From assembly GCA_900074885.1 (NCBI GenBank), contig FJUW01000077.1:84487-148486 (forward strand): a stretch of 64,000 bases of DNA, read 5' to 3'. Source of the stretch: Rhynchosporium graminicola (Eukaryota; Ascomycota; Leotiomycetes; Helotiales; Ploettnerulaceae). Under the pieces are notes generated by a model. The model was not told where the DNA came from. It was given only the letters and a program-made list of their open reading frames with translations, and did no database searches. A program made the position numbers and the translations under genes. Shown piece after piece: positions 33,801 through 46,165 of the stretch. Position 1 is the first letter of the stretch, and every line of letters begins with the position of its first letter.

Positions 33801-35680
33801 ATGGAGTTCAAAAAAGATGATCCCGTTGTGTATGAGCAGAAGAGTGGTGATGAGTCGCCCATGGGGAGGATCTCATCTGGTGAGGGAGATAACGAGAGCA
33901 TCAGCCATCTTCATCGCTCTCTCAACAATCGTCAAGTCCAAGTAAGCTTCTCTCTTTGAAACCCTATTCCGATCAGTTTGCTGATGCGAGCTTGCTTGAT
34001 GAAAATCCCTTTCTACCCAAACACATCTAACAATGAACAGTGGATAGCTATCGGTGGTTCCATCGGAACTGCTCTCTTCGTCAGTATCGCCTGGGGTCTG
34101 ACAGCCGGTGGTCCTGGGTCTCTCTTTCTCGCCTTCCTCTTCTACAGCTGTGTAATTGGCTCCATAAACAGTGGAATTGCCGAAATGACCGTCTTCATGC
34201 CTGTCTCTGGATCTTTCCTACGCTACGCCGGTGTCTGGGTCGACGAGGCCTTCGGATTTATGGCCGGGTGGAATTTCTTCCTCTACGAAGCTATCCTCAT
34301 TCCCTTTGAGATCTCAGCCCTGTGTCTCGTTTTACAATTCTGGAGAGACGACGTGCCAGTCTGGGCCGTCTGTATCGGCTGCATTGTCCTGTATGGCCTC
34401 ATCAACGCCTTCGCCGTCGGCTGGTATGGTGAAGCCGAGTTCTGGCTCTCCTCTGGCAAAGTCATCTTGATTTTGATTCTTTTTTCCTTTACCTTCATCA
34501 CAATGGTCGGAGGTAACCCAAAACATGATGCCTACGGATTCAGGTACTGGAAAACGCCAGGAGCATTCGCAGAATCAGTCACGACTGGTTCTTTGGGAAA
34601 ATTCGAAGGCTTCTTGGGTTCTCTTTGGGTTGCTGCATGGACCGTTTGCGGTCCTGAGTATATTGCTATGATCTCTGCCGAGGCTGTCTATCCCCGTGTC
34701 ACGATCAAGCAAGCTTTCAAGACTGTGTAAGTCGCTATTTTCCTTTCCCAAAACCACTGTTAATGATTTTCAGTTACTGGCGATTCGGTTTCTTCTTCAT
34801 CTTGGGAGCTCTTTGTGTCGGTATTTTGATTCCATACAACGACCCAACTCTCCTCAAAGTCCTCGATACCCAAGGCACATCTACCGGAGCAGCTTCACCT
34901 TACATTATCGCCATGCAGAACCTCGGTGTCGGTGGTCTTCCTCACTTGGTAAACGCTCTTTTGGTGACCTCGATCTTCTCTGCGGGAAACACCTACTGCT
35001 ACATGGCCACCCGTTCCCTATACAGTCTTTCTCTGCAAGGCCAAGCACCAAAGTTCCTCCGCAAGACTTCGAAATCCGGAATCCCATGGTTGTGCTTCGC
35101 CGTCGTGATGATATTCCCCTTCCTCAGCTTCCTGCAAGTCAGCGCCAACTCCGCACAAGCCATCAAATGGCTCATCAACTTGGTCACTGCTTCTCAGGTT
35201 CTCAATTACGTGATCATGGGAACCACCTACGTCTTTTTCTACCGTGCCTTAAAAGCTCAAGGTATCGACCGCAAGACTCTTCCGTACAGAGGTGCGTATT
35301 CATCCTCTCCTCTTGCTCTCTCAGCTAACAGAACCCCAGGATGGTGCCAGCCATACGTCAACTACTTCGGCCTCTTCTTCGTCAGCATCATCGTTGTCGT
35401 ACAAGGCTACTCCGTTTTCCTGCCCGGCAAATGGGACGTCGGTTCTTTCTTCACTTACTACACCATGATCTTCGTCTGCATCGCGCTCTTCGGTTTCTGG
35501 AAGATTTTCAAGAAGACCAGGTTCGTGAAGCCCGAGGAGGCCGATCTCGTCTGGGAGAAGCCGTCTATCGATGCGTATGAAGCTTCTATTGACCCGCCTC
35601 TCGGTCTGTGGGAAGATCTGTGGCAGTCGACTCTTGAGCTGTCAAGGATTCGCCAGGGGAAGAACGTGAATAGCGTTTGA
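33801..35680 (+). CDS. Amino-acid permease (APC superfamily, fungal YAT type)
   Basis: Four exons (33801-33941, 34041-34726, 34774-35291, 35340-35680) give 561 aa, the normal length of fungal amino-acid permeases. The introns have GT-AG ends, and ctaac-type branch sites are seen in introns 1 and 3. Residues 1-47 form a hydrophilic cytosolic N-terminus (MEFKKDDPVVYEQKSGDE). Then comes the family start WIAIGGSIGTALFVS (TM1), VPVSG-like FMPVSGSFLRYAG and about twelve hydrophobic segments, with PYRGWCQPYVNYFG before the last ones. It should import amino acids by proton symport at the plasma membrane; specificity is unknown. Intron 3 is 48 bp and in frame, so retention would keep the frame open, but family alignment (YRGW) supports splicing. 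The Zn2Cys6 gene lies 16 kb away, so a regulatory link cannot be shown. Confidence 0.88.
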
Positions 35681-37772
35681 GAGGTGGTTGGGGTGCTGGG
35701 TAAGTCTGTTTGTGCTGTGCTTGTGTGAATATGTTGGATGTGTGATTTTGATACCTGTGGAAAGAATGGTCGAGATTGGCCTGGAATTGGACCTTATGCG
35801 CCTGCCTGCCTGCCCAATGCGAGCTGAAAAGCTGGAATCATGTGGTCGGTCGCCCTATGCGTATTGATATGATATGTCGCCCTATACGTACTTGATGAAT
35901 GGATGATGCATGTATGCATGCATGATATGTGATTCTACCAAAGCACCATTCATTACCCAAGCAGCTTGACTTTGAAAGTCGGCTTTCCTGAATGTTGAAA
36001 CTAATCAAAAAAATGGGAACTATTTCTTCACGACTCTACATGGCCTCGAATTGGGAAATACCGCTCCTTCTCTTCTGATTCTTGACGGAGGTCCATCTAC
36101 AGTCCAATAGACCCTTGACAGTGTATACTCAGGAAGCAGTCTACCTATACACATGTGCTATAACCTGAGTCGAGAATACGTCTTCGGCGTATGATATCTG
36201 ATGGGTTCGAATATCATTAATGGCTAGAAACGTGTGCCATCATTTCCTACGCCAAGAACGCAATCAAATGATTTCTTCATTCAAGGAACAGAACAAGATA
36301 TATAACAGCTTCATCCTAATGGGTCAATTTATTCCTAGCCAAGCACCAGGAACTTCAGATCTTTCCCTCCCACATCTCGCCATCTACAGAACGTCAACGC
36401 CACTGAAGCATATCCACAATTTTAATCTACGCCTCAATAAAATGGCGTTGTAAATAGCGTGGTATATCATATCCCCAAAGAAAAGAAGCTCAGAAGACAC
36501 TGACTGGGTTGGAACTATCCCAAAAAGTCCGTTTGGTTCGGGAGTGACTAAATTTCTCGCTCTGTCCGAAAGTGACGAAAGTGGCTTTTCATCACTTGTG
36601 CGCCTCAGTGTAATCTTCCGAATAAAATATGCCCTAAGCAAGAGCTGGTTACCAATCATCGGTTTCTCGAGCCTCTTACATGGCAAATGGACGAGGTATG
36701 AGGTTCCTCATTTCAGATATTGTTCGATATTTATATGCTGGGAGGCTGAATTCAATCTTTCTCGTTCTTCAGAAGATGAAAATGCAGGAGGTTGGTCGCG
36801 ATAGGAACTGGTAGCTTGATGTCAAAGAAAACCCGAAAATCCCCTCTCGCATGTAGGAGGCGAGAATCCGATCATGATCCTCAGACAGATGCTGGCAAAT
36901 AGTTAGATGCTTGAAGCAAACCGTGCAGCTTAGCATTGTCTCCCAGTAATTACATCAGACAACACTCAACGACCTCACCAAATCTTGCTTGTCCAACCAT
37001 CATGATCACAAAAAAATGCATCGAAAAAGTCATACTCCTCAGCAATCCCTTTTATACTTTTATTCATGATAGAACTCAGCATCTTTCTCACCGAGACAAA
37101 ACATCATTCGTTAGTGATACATGCTTCTAAGATTCAAGACTATCTATCACATCAGCCTCTATCTTCAGGGAACAAAAAAGGCGCAGCTATATCGGAAGTC
37201 GCAATTCCGATACAAGCTTCAGGCCGAGCAAAAGCTCCGAGATCTCCTTTCCTTTAGTTTGAGTGTCGTCAGAAAAAGCAAGACTTTGGTGCTCTGACCT
37301 ACAGCTGGCAGGAAACGGTCTAGAGAGTTTAGTTGCAGCGGAGGAATGCTCCGAGTCTGAGATATTGCAAAAAAAAGAAAAAGACTATATGGAATATCAG
37401 TTTCATGTCTTTCTATTATGATCCTAGACTGTCATCTTATCATGACTATCATTTCATCGTGACTTTTGGGCATCATTGCCAAAATTATTTGCCCAATCGG
37501 TGTACATACGCCCGCCGCAGCCAAAGCTTCAAGTGAAGACGTGGCTTCGAGTAGTCTTTGCTCTGTTGTTCACGACTTCAATAATCATCGTGAATTAGAT
37601 CCCGCTTATCTTGAAGCGTCCACTGTGGCGAGCAGATATGTGCTGTCATTACACAGTCACAGGCCAATAGCCTTATGGATTATCCATCCTCCCCAACGCC
37701 CGACTCCGATGCAGCAATCCTAGCCCAGCTTACAAATGGACGGCGACATTCTCATTGATGAAATCTCCGATT
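35681..37772. other. Intergenic region between permease and MFS gene
   Basis: No coding sequence is supported: the longest frames are about 100 codons, overlap on both strands and carry no recognisable motif. The two flanking genes converge, so this holds both 3' untranslated regions. No repeat was noticed apart from short atgcatg runs near 35910. Confidence 0.5.
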
Positions 37773-39649
37773 CTAGAAATCATACATTAGCTCTGGGTTT
37801 CTTTCAGCCAAGCCCCAGGAGATATTAACATACCCATGAAGGAAGAAGCACGAAACCACAGCCGCGCCTCCAAAAGCAATCGAAACAAGATAAATCTCCG
37901 GAAACGCCGTCTTGTATAGCTCATGACCCGCGTGCTGAATATTGGCAATGGCCAGTGGGTCCGTGATGTTGAACTGACTAGCGTATTCCGAGAAGGGACC
38001 GGCGGTCAATGTGGTGATGAGCTTGGAAGTCGATGCCACGGGGTCCAAGCCGACATTGAAGCCGTTGAGGATGGCGGGCAGAGTGAAAATGGTGAGGTTG
38101 GACGTGGCGCGTTCCTCGATATGCGTGTGGAATAGGTTGTAGAACATGGATACGCCGATGACTTGGCCAAAGGCGCGGATGACGATGGAAAGCGCGATAG
38201 ATGTCCCGATCAGGGTTTCGGGACTGATGATCGAGAAGACGACTTGGCTGGGAAGCAAGACGCCGCCGACGCCGATGAGGCCAATCACCAGTGGTGCGAA
38301 TGCAGTGTTTACATTCTCGGGATCGATAGCAGCCATGCATCCAAGACCTATAATTTTTTTAGATGAGGTTTAAGGATATGAGGTGTGAGGAAGTCAAGTA
38401 GAGGACGTACCAGCAGTTTGCATAATACAGAAGCCCAAGAGGATCCATTGAATCTTGGTTCGGAAAACAGTCATCAAGCCTGCACTGATGATGGCTCCTC
38501 CTGCAATACAAAAGCCGATCGGGAGCAACCAGATACCAGCTTCACGGAAAGATGCCCCATAGACAGTATAGACCTGGATCACCCAGAACACAACGACGGG
38601 AATGAAGTTGACACCTGAAGTCAGACAGAGGAAGCAGATGACGAAGAATAGTCGCTTGTGTTGAACCAGCTCGCCGGGGAACAATGGGTACTTGGCAACG
38701 AACTTCTCGTAGATGACGAAGACGACGAGGAGACCGAGACCTATACACAAGCAAGCAATAACATGAACCGAGTTCCACGGGTATGGCTGTTTGCCCCAAT
38801 TGAGTCCCACCAAGAACAATGTAACACCGGCGATGGAGAGGAAAGCACCCACGAAATCGATTCGCTTAAGTACTTGGGATTTCGTGAGGCCAAGGGAGTT
38901 AATTCGTGGAGGTGGCTTGTACCAGATAGATATGACCACGAAGCCGATAGTAGCGAGAGCGCCAATGACGGCTGGGACGTAACGCCAGCTGCGCTCGGCG
39001 ATGAGCTGACCATACAGAGACGCTGGTGCAAATGGCATGAATCCAAGCACAATGTACCCGATGGTGATACCACGCTGAGAAATAGGAACCAACTCGGTGA
39101 CAGCTGCAATGGAGGTGAGGAGTTGAATGCCAATAGCAGCACCCGAGATAGCCATGGCTGCGATAGCTCCTGCGATATTGGGGGTGGTACCCAGGAGGAT
39201 CATAGAAACTATTGTCAGTAGCAAGCTGGTGAGTGTTGTGAGTTTGCGTCCCAGGAGATCAACAAGAGGTCCAACGAATGGTACAGTCGAGCCGACTGCG
39301 ATGAATTGAGCCACAATCAACCATATTGCTTTGTCTCCAGAATCAAGATCGTAGGCGATGACGGTAAAGAGTGTGATCAGAAATAGAGGAATGACTTCGG
39401 CCACCACAAACGAGATACTGAAGCCCAACATAGTCATGATGAAGCCGATCGTTCTCTACTCTCGTCAATTGTGCTTCATCTCAACAAGGTTTCAAGGAGA
39501 ATTACCTTGTTCTGAATCGTGGATGTGGTGGTTTGGGCATGAGTCAATCCATTGGGGTTTTCTGTAAGAAACCCATTGTCCTTCGTAGGGCTGTGGTGAG
39601 CAACGCCCGCTTTCTCCTCGTCGGAGTCGAAATGCCTTATGGCAGACAT
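37773..39649 (-). CDS. MFS transporter, TRI12-type efflux pump (14 TM)
   Basis: Three exons on the minus strand (39649-39506, 39455-38411, 38347-37773) with GT-AG introns of 50 and 63 bp give 587 aa. Residues 1-48 are hydrophilic (MSAIRHFDSDEEKAG). Then RTIGFIMTMLGFSISFVVAE, the MFS loop motif GPLVDLLGRK, VPISQRGITIGYIVLG, YTVYGASFREAGIWLLPIG, and GVGGVLLPSQVVFSIISPET in the last third are features of the fungal TRI12 family, which exports secondary metabolites or siderophores across the plasma membrane. The start is the ATG that precedes a clean donor and yields the family-like RTIGF junction. The substrate cannot be inferred; the polyketide-synthase remnant 8 kb away makes a lost metabolite cluster possible. 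No damage is seen in the frame. Confidence 0.88.
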
Positions 39650-41610
39650 GATGGCAAAGATCGGGTCTGACGACTAGAAGATTGTGACGATTCAGCTGGT
39701 CAACAATTGACAAACGGCGATGCGGATACGCCGGGACCTGATGGGGAGGGCGGCTTGAGAAGTTGAGTACAAGAAGAGTCGACTCTCAGTTCTTGTTCTC
39801 GCGAGAGGAATCTAAATGTCAACAAGAAAGGAATGAAGATGTTAAACGAGGCAGTCCTTCTTGATGAAATAGCATCAATTTCCCCTCAAGTGAAATCCAG
39901 CAAGGAGACCTCGGTCTCGAAGGAGACTTTGTGTTCCAACAAGTTTAGCTATATTAGTGGAAGAGATGATCAATTGTGTTTGGCCGAAACAAAATTAGAG
40001 CGCTCGAGCTGCGACCGTAATTGGGTATTTCTTTTCCCGTGGCTGGAGGCTTGTTAGACTTGTGGAGGGTCCAGATTCGGTAGCGTGTTTACTAGATCGG
40101 GTAGCAGCCAACCGCATCACGAGTATATATATCAACTCCGCACGGCCAAGCTCCCTATGACCTTTGAGTGTAGTGTAGCGTGTTAGAGTAGCCTGAATCC
40201 CGGTGTACGCAATTACCGACACACTAAACTGGCGAGAATGTGGAAAATCCAATTAAGACACCTTTTGAATAAACTTTTATTATACAAGTCTCTGATCAAA
40301 ACTCCACTTGAAAACATCAATATACTTAGAAGAGGCAGAGCAATCGTTTGATCAAACTTTCAGACAGATTCGTCCTATATTTTTGGTATCTATAAGTCGA
40401 TTCCCAACGGGTTAATTCTTAGTGTGACGGTAATTGCAGTACACCGGGAGCTTGAGGCGAGTCTTGGACATGCCTAGCTTTACACTACCGAGACCACCAG
40501 TGACACAAGACCAGAACCAAGTCTAGTCTGGGATAGGACCGAGGAAGGTGGGGAAACCTGGGGGATATGAGCACCGAGGCGTGGCTTGCGGGGTTATGTT
40601 AGGAGGCCAAGTTGAGGACATGGGATTCCTGGGTTCCATTACTCGCTATTTGGACGGCTGATACATCTGTAGATGCAGACTATTCATTGTATGGATACTT
40701 TGTAATGTCTATAATGATACGGAATCGCCTCGGAAATATTCCAGGAAACAGTAACAGTTCAAAGCAATAAGCTTCTGATAACGCTAGATGTCCGCATTAT
40801 CGAAACCCCAGTAGAAGCTCAACAGAACGGAAGATCGACCAAATGATCTACAGTACAGCAAATGCTTGACTCAGTCGACTGGGATCACATTAGCGCTAGT
40901 GGCAAACCTGCCATGTGCCAGGAACATCGTATCAAAACTCAACTTGTACTCCAAGTCTCACTATTGTAGATAGAGATACCAATCAACAAGATATCGAGGG
41001 AGCGGCGAAGCAAGTTATGGCGAACACAGCCTTGGAAGAAAGTAAAAATATAGGAAATATAATTAGCTGAACGGAAACGTGGGAAAAGAACGTTCCACCT
41101 ACGCCATCGACAGGTCTGTGAGCGCGTACGTCAAGTACCGAGTTGCACAGACTTTCACACTCGTGACTGAAATGACAGGGTAAAGCCGGACAATTGTGGC
41201 CTTGGCTCCTTCTGTAGTATTTGGGATCTGCACTAGGTGAATGCGATCGCGAGGTTTTGTGTCTGGGATGTGAGGACAGTTGCTGAACGTCTATCAGTGG
41301 GTCGAACTACGACAGTTTCACATTATAGACAAAATATTCCGATTGCGAATCCATATAACATCTACTGACAATTGAGATTCTAGGATGTTAGGATATGTTT
41401 TCGAGCAACGGCAGTCTCAGGATAATGTAGCCAATGAATGACGATCTCCGGTCTTTCCGGTGCTCTGCTGCGTTCTCTTGACCTCGAGACGAGTGAAACG
41501 ATACAGGTAGATAACTTAGAGATAGTTCCCTGCTTGGAAGTAGTATCTTATGGCTATCGTGTTCGTATAAAATTCTAAGCGGGAATCTGAAGTTTCATAA
41601 TAGAGTACTT
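39650..41610. other. Intergenic region upstream of the MFS gene
   Basis: No gene is supported. A TATA-like run (gtatatatat) near 40123-40132 could serve the MFS gene if its leader is about 470 bases long. The remainder shows normal composition, no repeats and no recognisable RNA. Confidence 0.45.
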
Positions 41611-41614
41611 GTTC

Positions 41615-42150
41615 CTATAGATTTGAAACAGGAATAGAAAAAACATAAAAAAGAAAAAAAAAATCACTAGAAAAATACTAGCTTCTCTAGTTTTCGTAAT
41701 CTAACTACTTCTGTTGATAATTAATTAAATTCAATCCCTATCTCGTTGAATATATACTTCTTCGCAACTTCAGATAAACTAATAGGACAGGCAGATATAT
41801 AATCAAACGATAGATAATTAAGTCGCACTCCTCCCTCTCTTAGATATCACTATAGCTAGTACTTATTCTTAAATCCTATCTTATTATAGTCTAGCGATTT
41901 ATATATGAATATATCCGTAGATAAATTATAATTTACTTCTAATATAGGCGGAATTGCTTATTATCTATAGTAAGTTCTTTCGAGGTAATCTAGTTAGCTA
42001 TATTAATCTAGCTATAGTAAGTATATATCTTTTCTAATCCCTTAGGGTCTAAGCTAGATCAGCTGATATTTCAAGAATACTATCACTTTATATTTATAAA
42101 TAAATAAACGTAACTTACTATTAAATCCTCTGGAAATAGCGCTATTCTTA
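41615..42150. other. AT-rich, RIP-like island
   Basis: Composition changes abruptly to AT-rich sequence with few CpA/TpG, like the transposon blocks. No element family could be read. It is probably an old transposon fragment between genes. Confidence 0.5.
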
Positions 42151-42261
42151 TTGCAGACTGTTGGGAAATCTGTGAATTCCCATCCGGGCTACAAATTTAG
42201 AAACCGTGAAAACCATCCGCCTAACGAAATATCCGACATCGGGCATTAACACAGCAGAAAA

Positions 42262-43454
42262 TCAATTGCTTCCATAAATATCCTCTGCCTCCTCTTCCTT
42301 TGTACAAAGTTCTTCCTCTCCACCTTCATCTTCCTCATCCACCACAAGCGAGATCTTATTCCTTGTTCTGATATAGAAACAAGCCGTATCTTCCCCTGCA
42401 TCCCGTCTACACGTACAGATCGCACACTCACTATCCCTCGGCAGCATTTCCTCCGTCAAGTCTAGGACATTCAACGGGAAGTTTCTCGACATCCAGCATT
42501 GCGTGGGGTAGACATTATTCGCTTTGACGCTAGTGTTCCGATGCTCCATCGTATCATTGCTCTTATCCAGGCTATGGATTAGATCCTGAATCGATTTTGG
42601 AAGGATAGAGGAGGTCAGTTCCTTCGCGACTGCTTTGCGTAAGTTGGGCAGGGATGCATATCCGATGTTTATGTCGACCCTTCTTCTAGTGAGGTGTTTA
42701 TTAGTACCTTTGGCCGCTGATACAAGGCTTCAGCAGGAGTTGGTAGATCGTCCCGCTAGGATGAACTAAGGGGAGATTCTCGTCTCTGATGCTTTCTTAA
42801 AAGGCCGGTCGATGATTGATCTTGTCTTCCTCGCTTTTGTTGACTGGCAGTGTCTCTAGGCTGTGTAGATTATCGTGCCTAGTAGGTCCTCCTGGGAGAG
42901 GGCTTCGATTCAGAGGAGATCCCAGCGGCGTTTTCGTTTATCGTAAGGCTATCAGCTTTTTGTGCTACGGTACACTCTAATTCGAATATCCGATCATGGA
43001 TAGCGCTGAAACGTTCGTCGAGGTCGCTTGACAGCTCATCCTTCCAACGCGACAGTCTGCTGTCGATCGCCTCCAATATTTCCTCGGTTGTCTTATCTAC
43101 TGCGGCAGTGATCTGTTTCTCGGACGCGTTGTTACGCCGCACACTCTCTGTGATACCAATGTGCAGATCTGCGAGTTCACTCTTGCCCGCGAGCATCGAC
43201 TCCTTGAAATCAGCTCCAGCTTGATCCAGATTTGCCTTCCACACGGCAATCATCTTCGTCGCATCTTCTTCTAACCTCTCCTTTCCGCATCGAATCGGGA
43301 TCAGTTGGCTTTCTTCCTCGGCACGTCGAATGGCCTCCTGCGTGGACTGCAGTTGGGCGTGAAGCGCCCAATATTCGGAGACTCCATTGTTGTATATATC
43401 TCTCTGGCGCTGCCAGAGAGGATGATCGAAGACGCCTATGAAACTATGTTGGTT
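42262..43454 (-). pseudogene. Possible coiled-coil gene or its relic
   Basis: Two long open stretches lie in tandem on the minus strand. The first (43454-42879, 191 codons, no ATG at its start, preceded by a tag acceptor-like site) reads HAQLQSTQEAIRRAEEESQL and continues as a charged helix through SRWKDELSSDLDERFSAIHD, typical of a long coiled coil. The second (42729-42262) reads SLPNLRKAVAKELTSSILPK, a Cys pair CAICTC, and a very acidic tail. About 150 bp with stops separates them, either an intron or decay. The family is not recognised. Normal composition and amino-acid pattern argue for true coding origin. Confidence 0.4.
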
Positions 43455-43609
43455 CTATTAAAATTGAAAATATGCCCTCTAGGGTCAGCGGTGGAACTCA
43501 CCTTCGCCGGTACTGATGTGAATGAGAATCTTTTTTCGGAAGAGGAGCCTTTGTGTCGTTACGATGAGGCAGAAGATTGTCTAGCTGGAAAACGCTCCTA
43601 GGATAAAAT

Positions 43610-45150
43610 ATCGAGGATATCTCCTAGTTGCAGGGGGCTGGATATCAATAGAGAACAATTGTTGAAGGATGAATGAAATAAAAACATAACATCAGAAGCA
43701 GCAAGGCACGCTACTAAGCGAAGCTAGTGCTTCCTCGTGCAGGATTTATTCCTAGTGGAGTCTTCGCAGAAGCTCACCTTAAGGATATATACTATGGAGC
43801 TTGTAGATATCAATTCTTGGAAAAAGGGCTCGTGATATAAGTAGCAATTCAGATTCCCAATTTTAATAAAGGTATCTCGGTATAATTTACGCAAACTCGA
43901 CAAGTCACAGAATACTCTATTCCTCTACTATATGTATACAATTTTGCAATAGCTGCTAAATAGCAAATATAGCATCGTATCACGAATCTTTCTGATAAGT
44001 ATCTTTAGTAATAAGTATATACGCTTTAAGTCTTAGAGGGCGCAAGTAACGCAATCAGATATAGGCCTTAAAGGAACTCTCGTTAATATAAATATTCAAG
44101 GATAGCAAAAGATTATATATATTAAGACCTTCAAAATTTCCTTCTCAAACTAGTATTATTCCCTTTTATAACTAGTTTATACTTAATACTATCAATCATC
44201 TATATTACTCTACTTTCTCTACGTATACTCAGATATATGATAACGACTTTCGAGGAAACGATGAAATAGAATAAATACCGTATTAAGAGAGATTCGAGCA
44301 GTAGTACGCGGAAGTTATCCGCAATACTAATAGGTCCTATATATGATAGAGAAGTCCTCGTTTATATAAATACTTATTTCCGGTAGTCGGATCGCTATAG
44401 TATTTTATTATTAAGTTAGTCAGGAACACTAGTTCTGAAACAGTGATTTTGTATCGGCTTTAACTTGATCTAGCTTTTTTCGTTAACTTTTATATCTTCT
44501 GTTTAATACAACAGGCTATCGATCTATATTATCTGCTATCCTCTTATTTCAACTTCGTAGAGACGCATTGAGGCTAACTTAGAAGGGGAAGTCTTTTATA
44601 GCATATACGTACATAGATAAATTTCAGTTCTCCATCTCGCTTCGTTATATTTTAGGTTTAAAACGAATTATTCTTCAGTCTTTCAAATGTCTTTACATAT
44701 AACAAAATTCCTTACTATAATTTTATAGCCTTCTCTTGTCCCCTCTCTAGGTCTGGCTAATGATTAAGTATTTATATACCACAGATAACCAGCAAGTCAA
44801 TATATAGTATAGACTAAGCCAAACCGAGCAACCTCGATTATAACCTTGACTGTAAGTATAATAGTCATATGAAATAAATTCATCAATAGTATTCATTCAC
44901 CTAAAGTTCCTTTCTATAGTATGAAAGATCGAGCAATTTGTTTTGGATATTACGTGAATAAAAAGCAATTTCTCCTATCGGATGTGTATATCTGACGCAT
45001 TCTTACGCAAAGACTGGTAGATAAAATCTTAAGTGTTACCCTTGTGGAAGAGGGCTGTTTATTTATTATTACGAAAATGATATTACTGACGCCGTAGTCA
45101 CGCACTGCCTTCAGGTCTTCGATACCATCTGCCTGAAGGACCTCCTCCAG
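43610..45150. other. AT-rich stretch without recognisable genes
   Basis: The sequence becomes AT-rich with partial CpA depletion, strongest at about 43920-44880. No coding frame, repeat array or known transposon was identified. A weak minus-strand frame (45430-45155) just beyond it has no motif and is not called. Confidence 0.45.
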
Positions 45151-46165
45151 ATATCTACAGTTTGCTCATTGTGTCGGCGTGATTTGACGGAGGAAGAGGT
45201 GCGGTGTTCGTTGGAGCTTGGAGGCTCTTAAGAAGATGGAGCTGTTGCTTTTGGGAAATGGAATGCGAACGATATCGTTCAGTAACTTCCGCAAACCCGA
45301 CCTCAGCTAGGAGACTCGCATCGCCCAGATGAGGTTCATCATGACTATAACACGGCACTTTTCCGCTGATAGCAAGCTGGGATGAGTCTATACAAGGGAG
45401 ATAACTATAGGATCTTATGTTACTGTACATGCTTCAATATATATTGAGTTTAGTAGAACAAATATTCGGTAAGTGGACATAATTATATTCATTACACCTC
45501 CTAATCGTTTCCAGTTGGCGTCCAATAGCTCATTCGGCGCTTTGGGGGCGCGCGCCACCGCAACACGACACCTCCCACGAATTTGAATGTTGATGCTACA
45601 AGGATCCAGACGATTTAGGCTCATGAAACAAATCTTTCTCCAGTAATACTATCCCTGCGCACGAGTCTCCTACAGTAGGCAAATGGTAAATCTTATCCTG
45701 GAAGAGCTGAGCGGTCACTAATCTTACATCTATAGGCGAGCTAGTATCTGTTGATAAGGTTAGCCCGGTCGATTCCCCATTTTAGATGAAGAACACTTAT
45801 AAGTTGGCATTATTTTAGAGCTGACCCGTTTGATAGGGGCTGTTATTCAGATGGAAGAAGACAGTGAAGATACAGAGGAATAAGAAGTACTCGTGCAAAT
45901 CGAAGTCGTCATTGTGTATAATAGGATATTGTCTTGCGCCTCGATATCATACTTCTTAGTCTCCGTGAATGATATTCTGTATGCTAAAAAGAGACGAAAC
46001 TTATAGAAGTGATGGGTTAACTAGCGAGCTTCATGTTATTATAGTGATGTATAACGATCGAAATCATATGTTAAGAGATCAAGTAATCGCTGATATTCTA
46101 TGCTTGAAGTAGTGGACCGGAAGCGAAAACTGAAGTGTTAATAAAATCGCAAAAGTAGTGTAATG

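Noticed and set aside
34696..35328. 210-codon plus-strand frame over the permease
   Set aside because: It overlaps the permease exons in another phase and reads as arginine- and serine-rich shadow; the membrane protein frame is clearly the real one.
38658..39221. 187-codon plus-strand frame opposite the MFS gene
   Set aside because: It is the antisense shadow of the transporter, without domain features.
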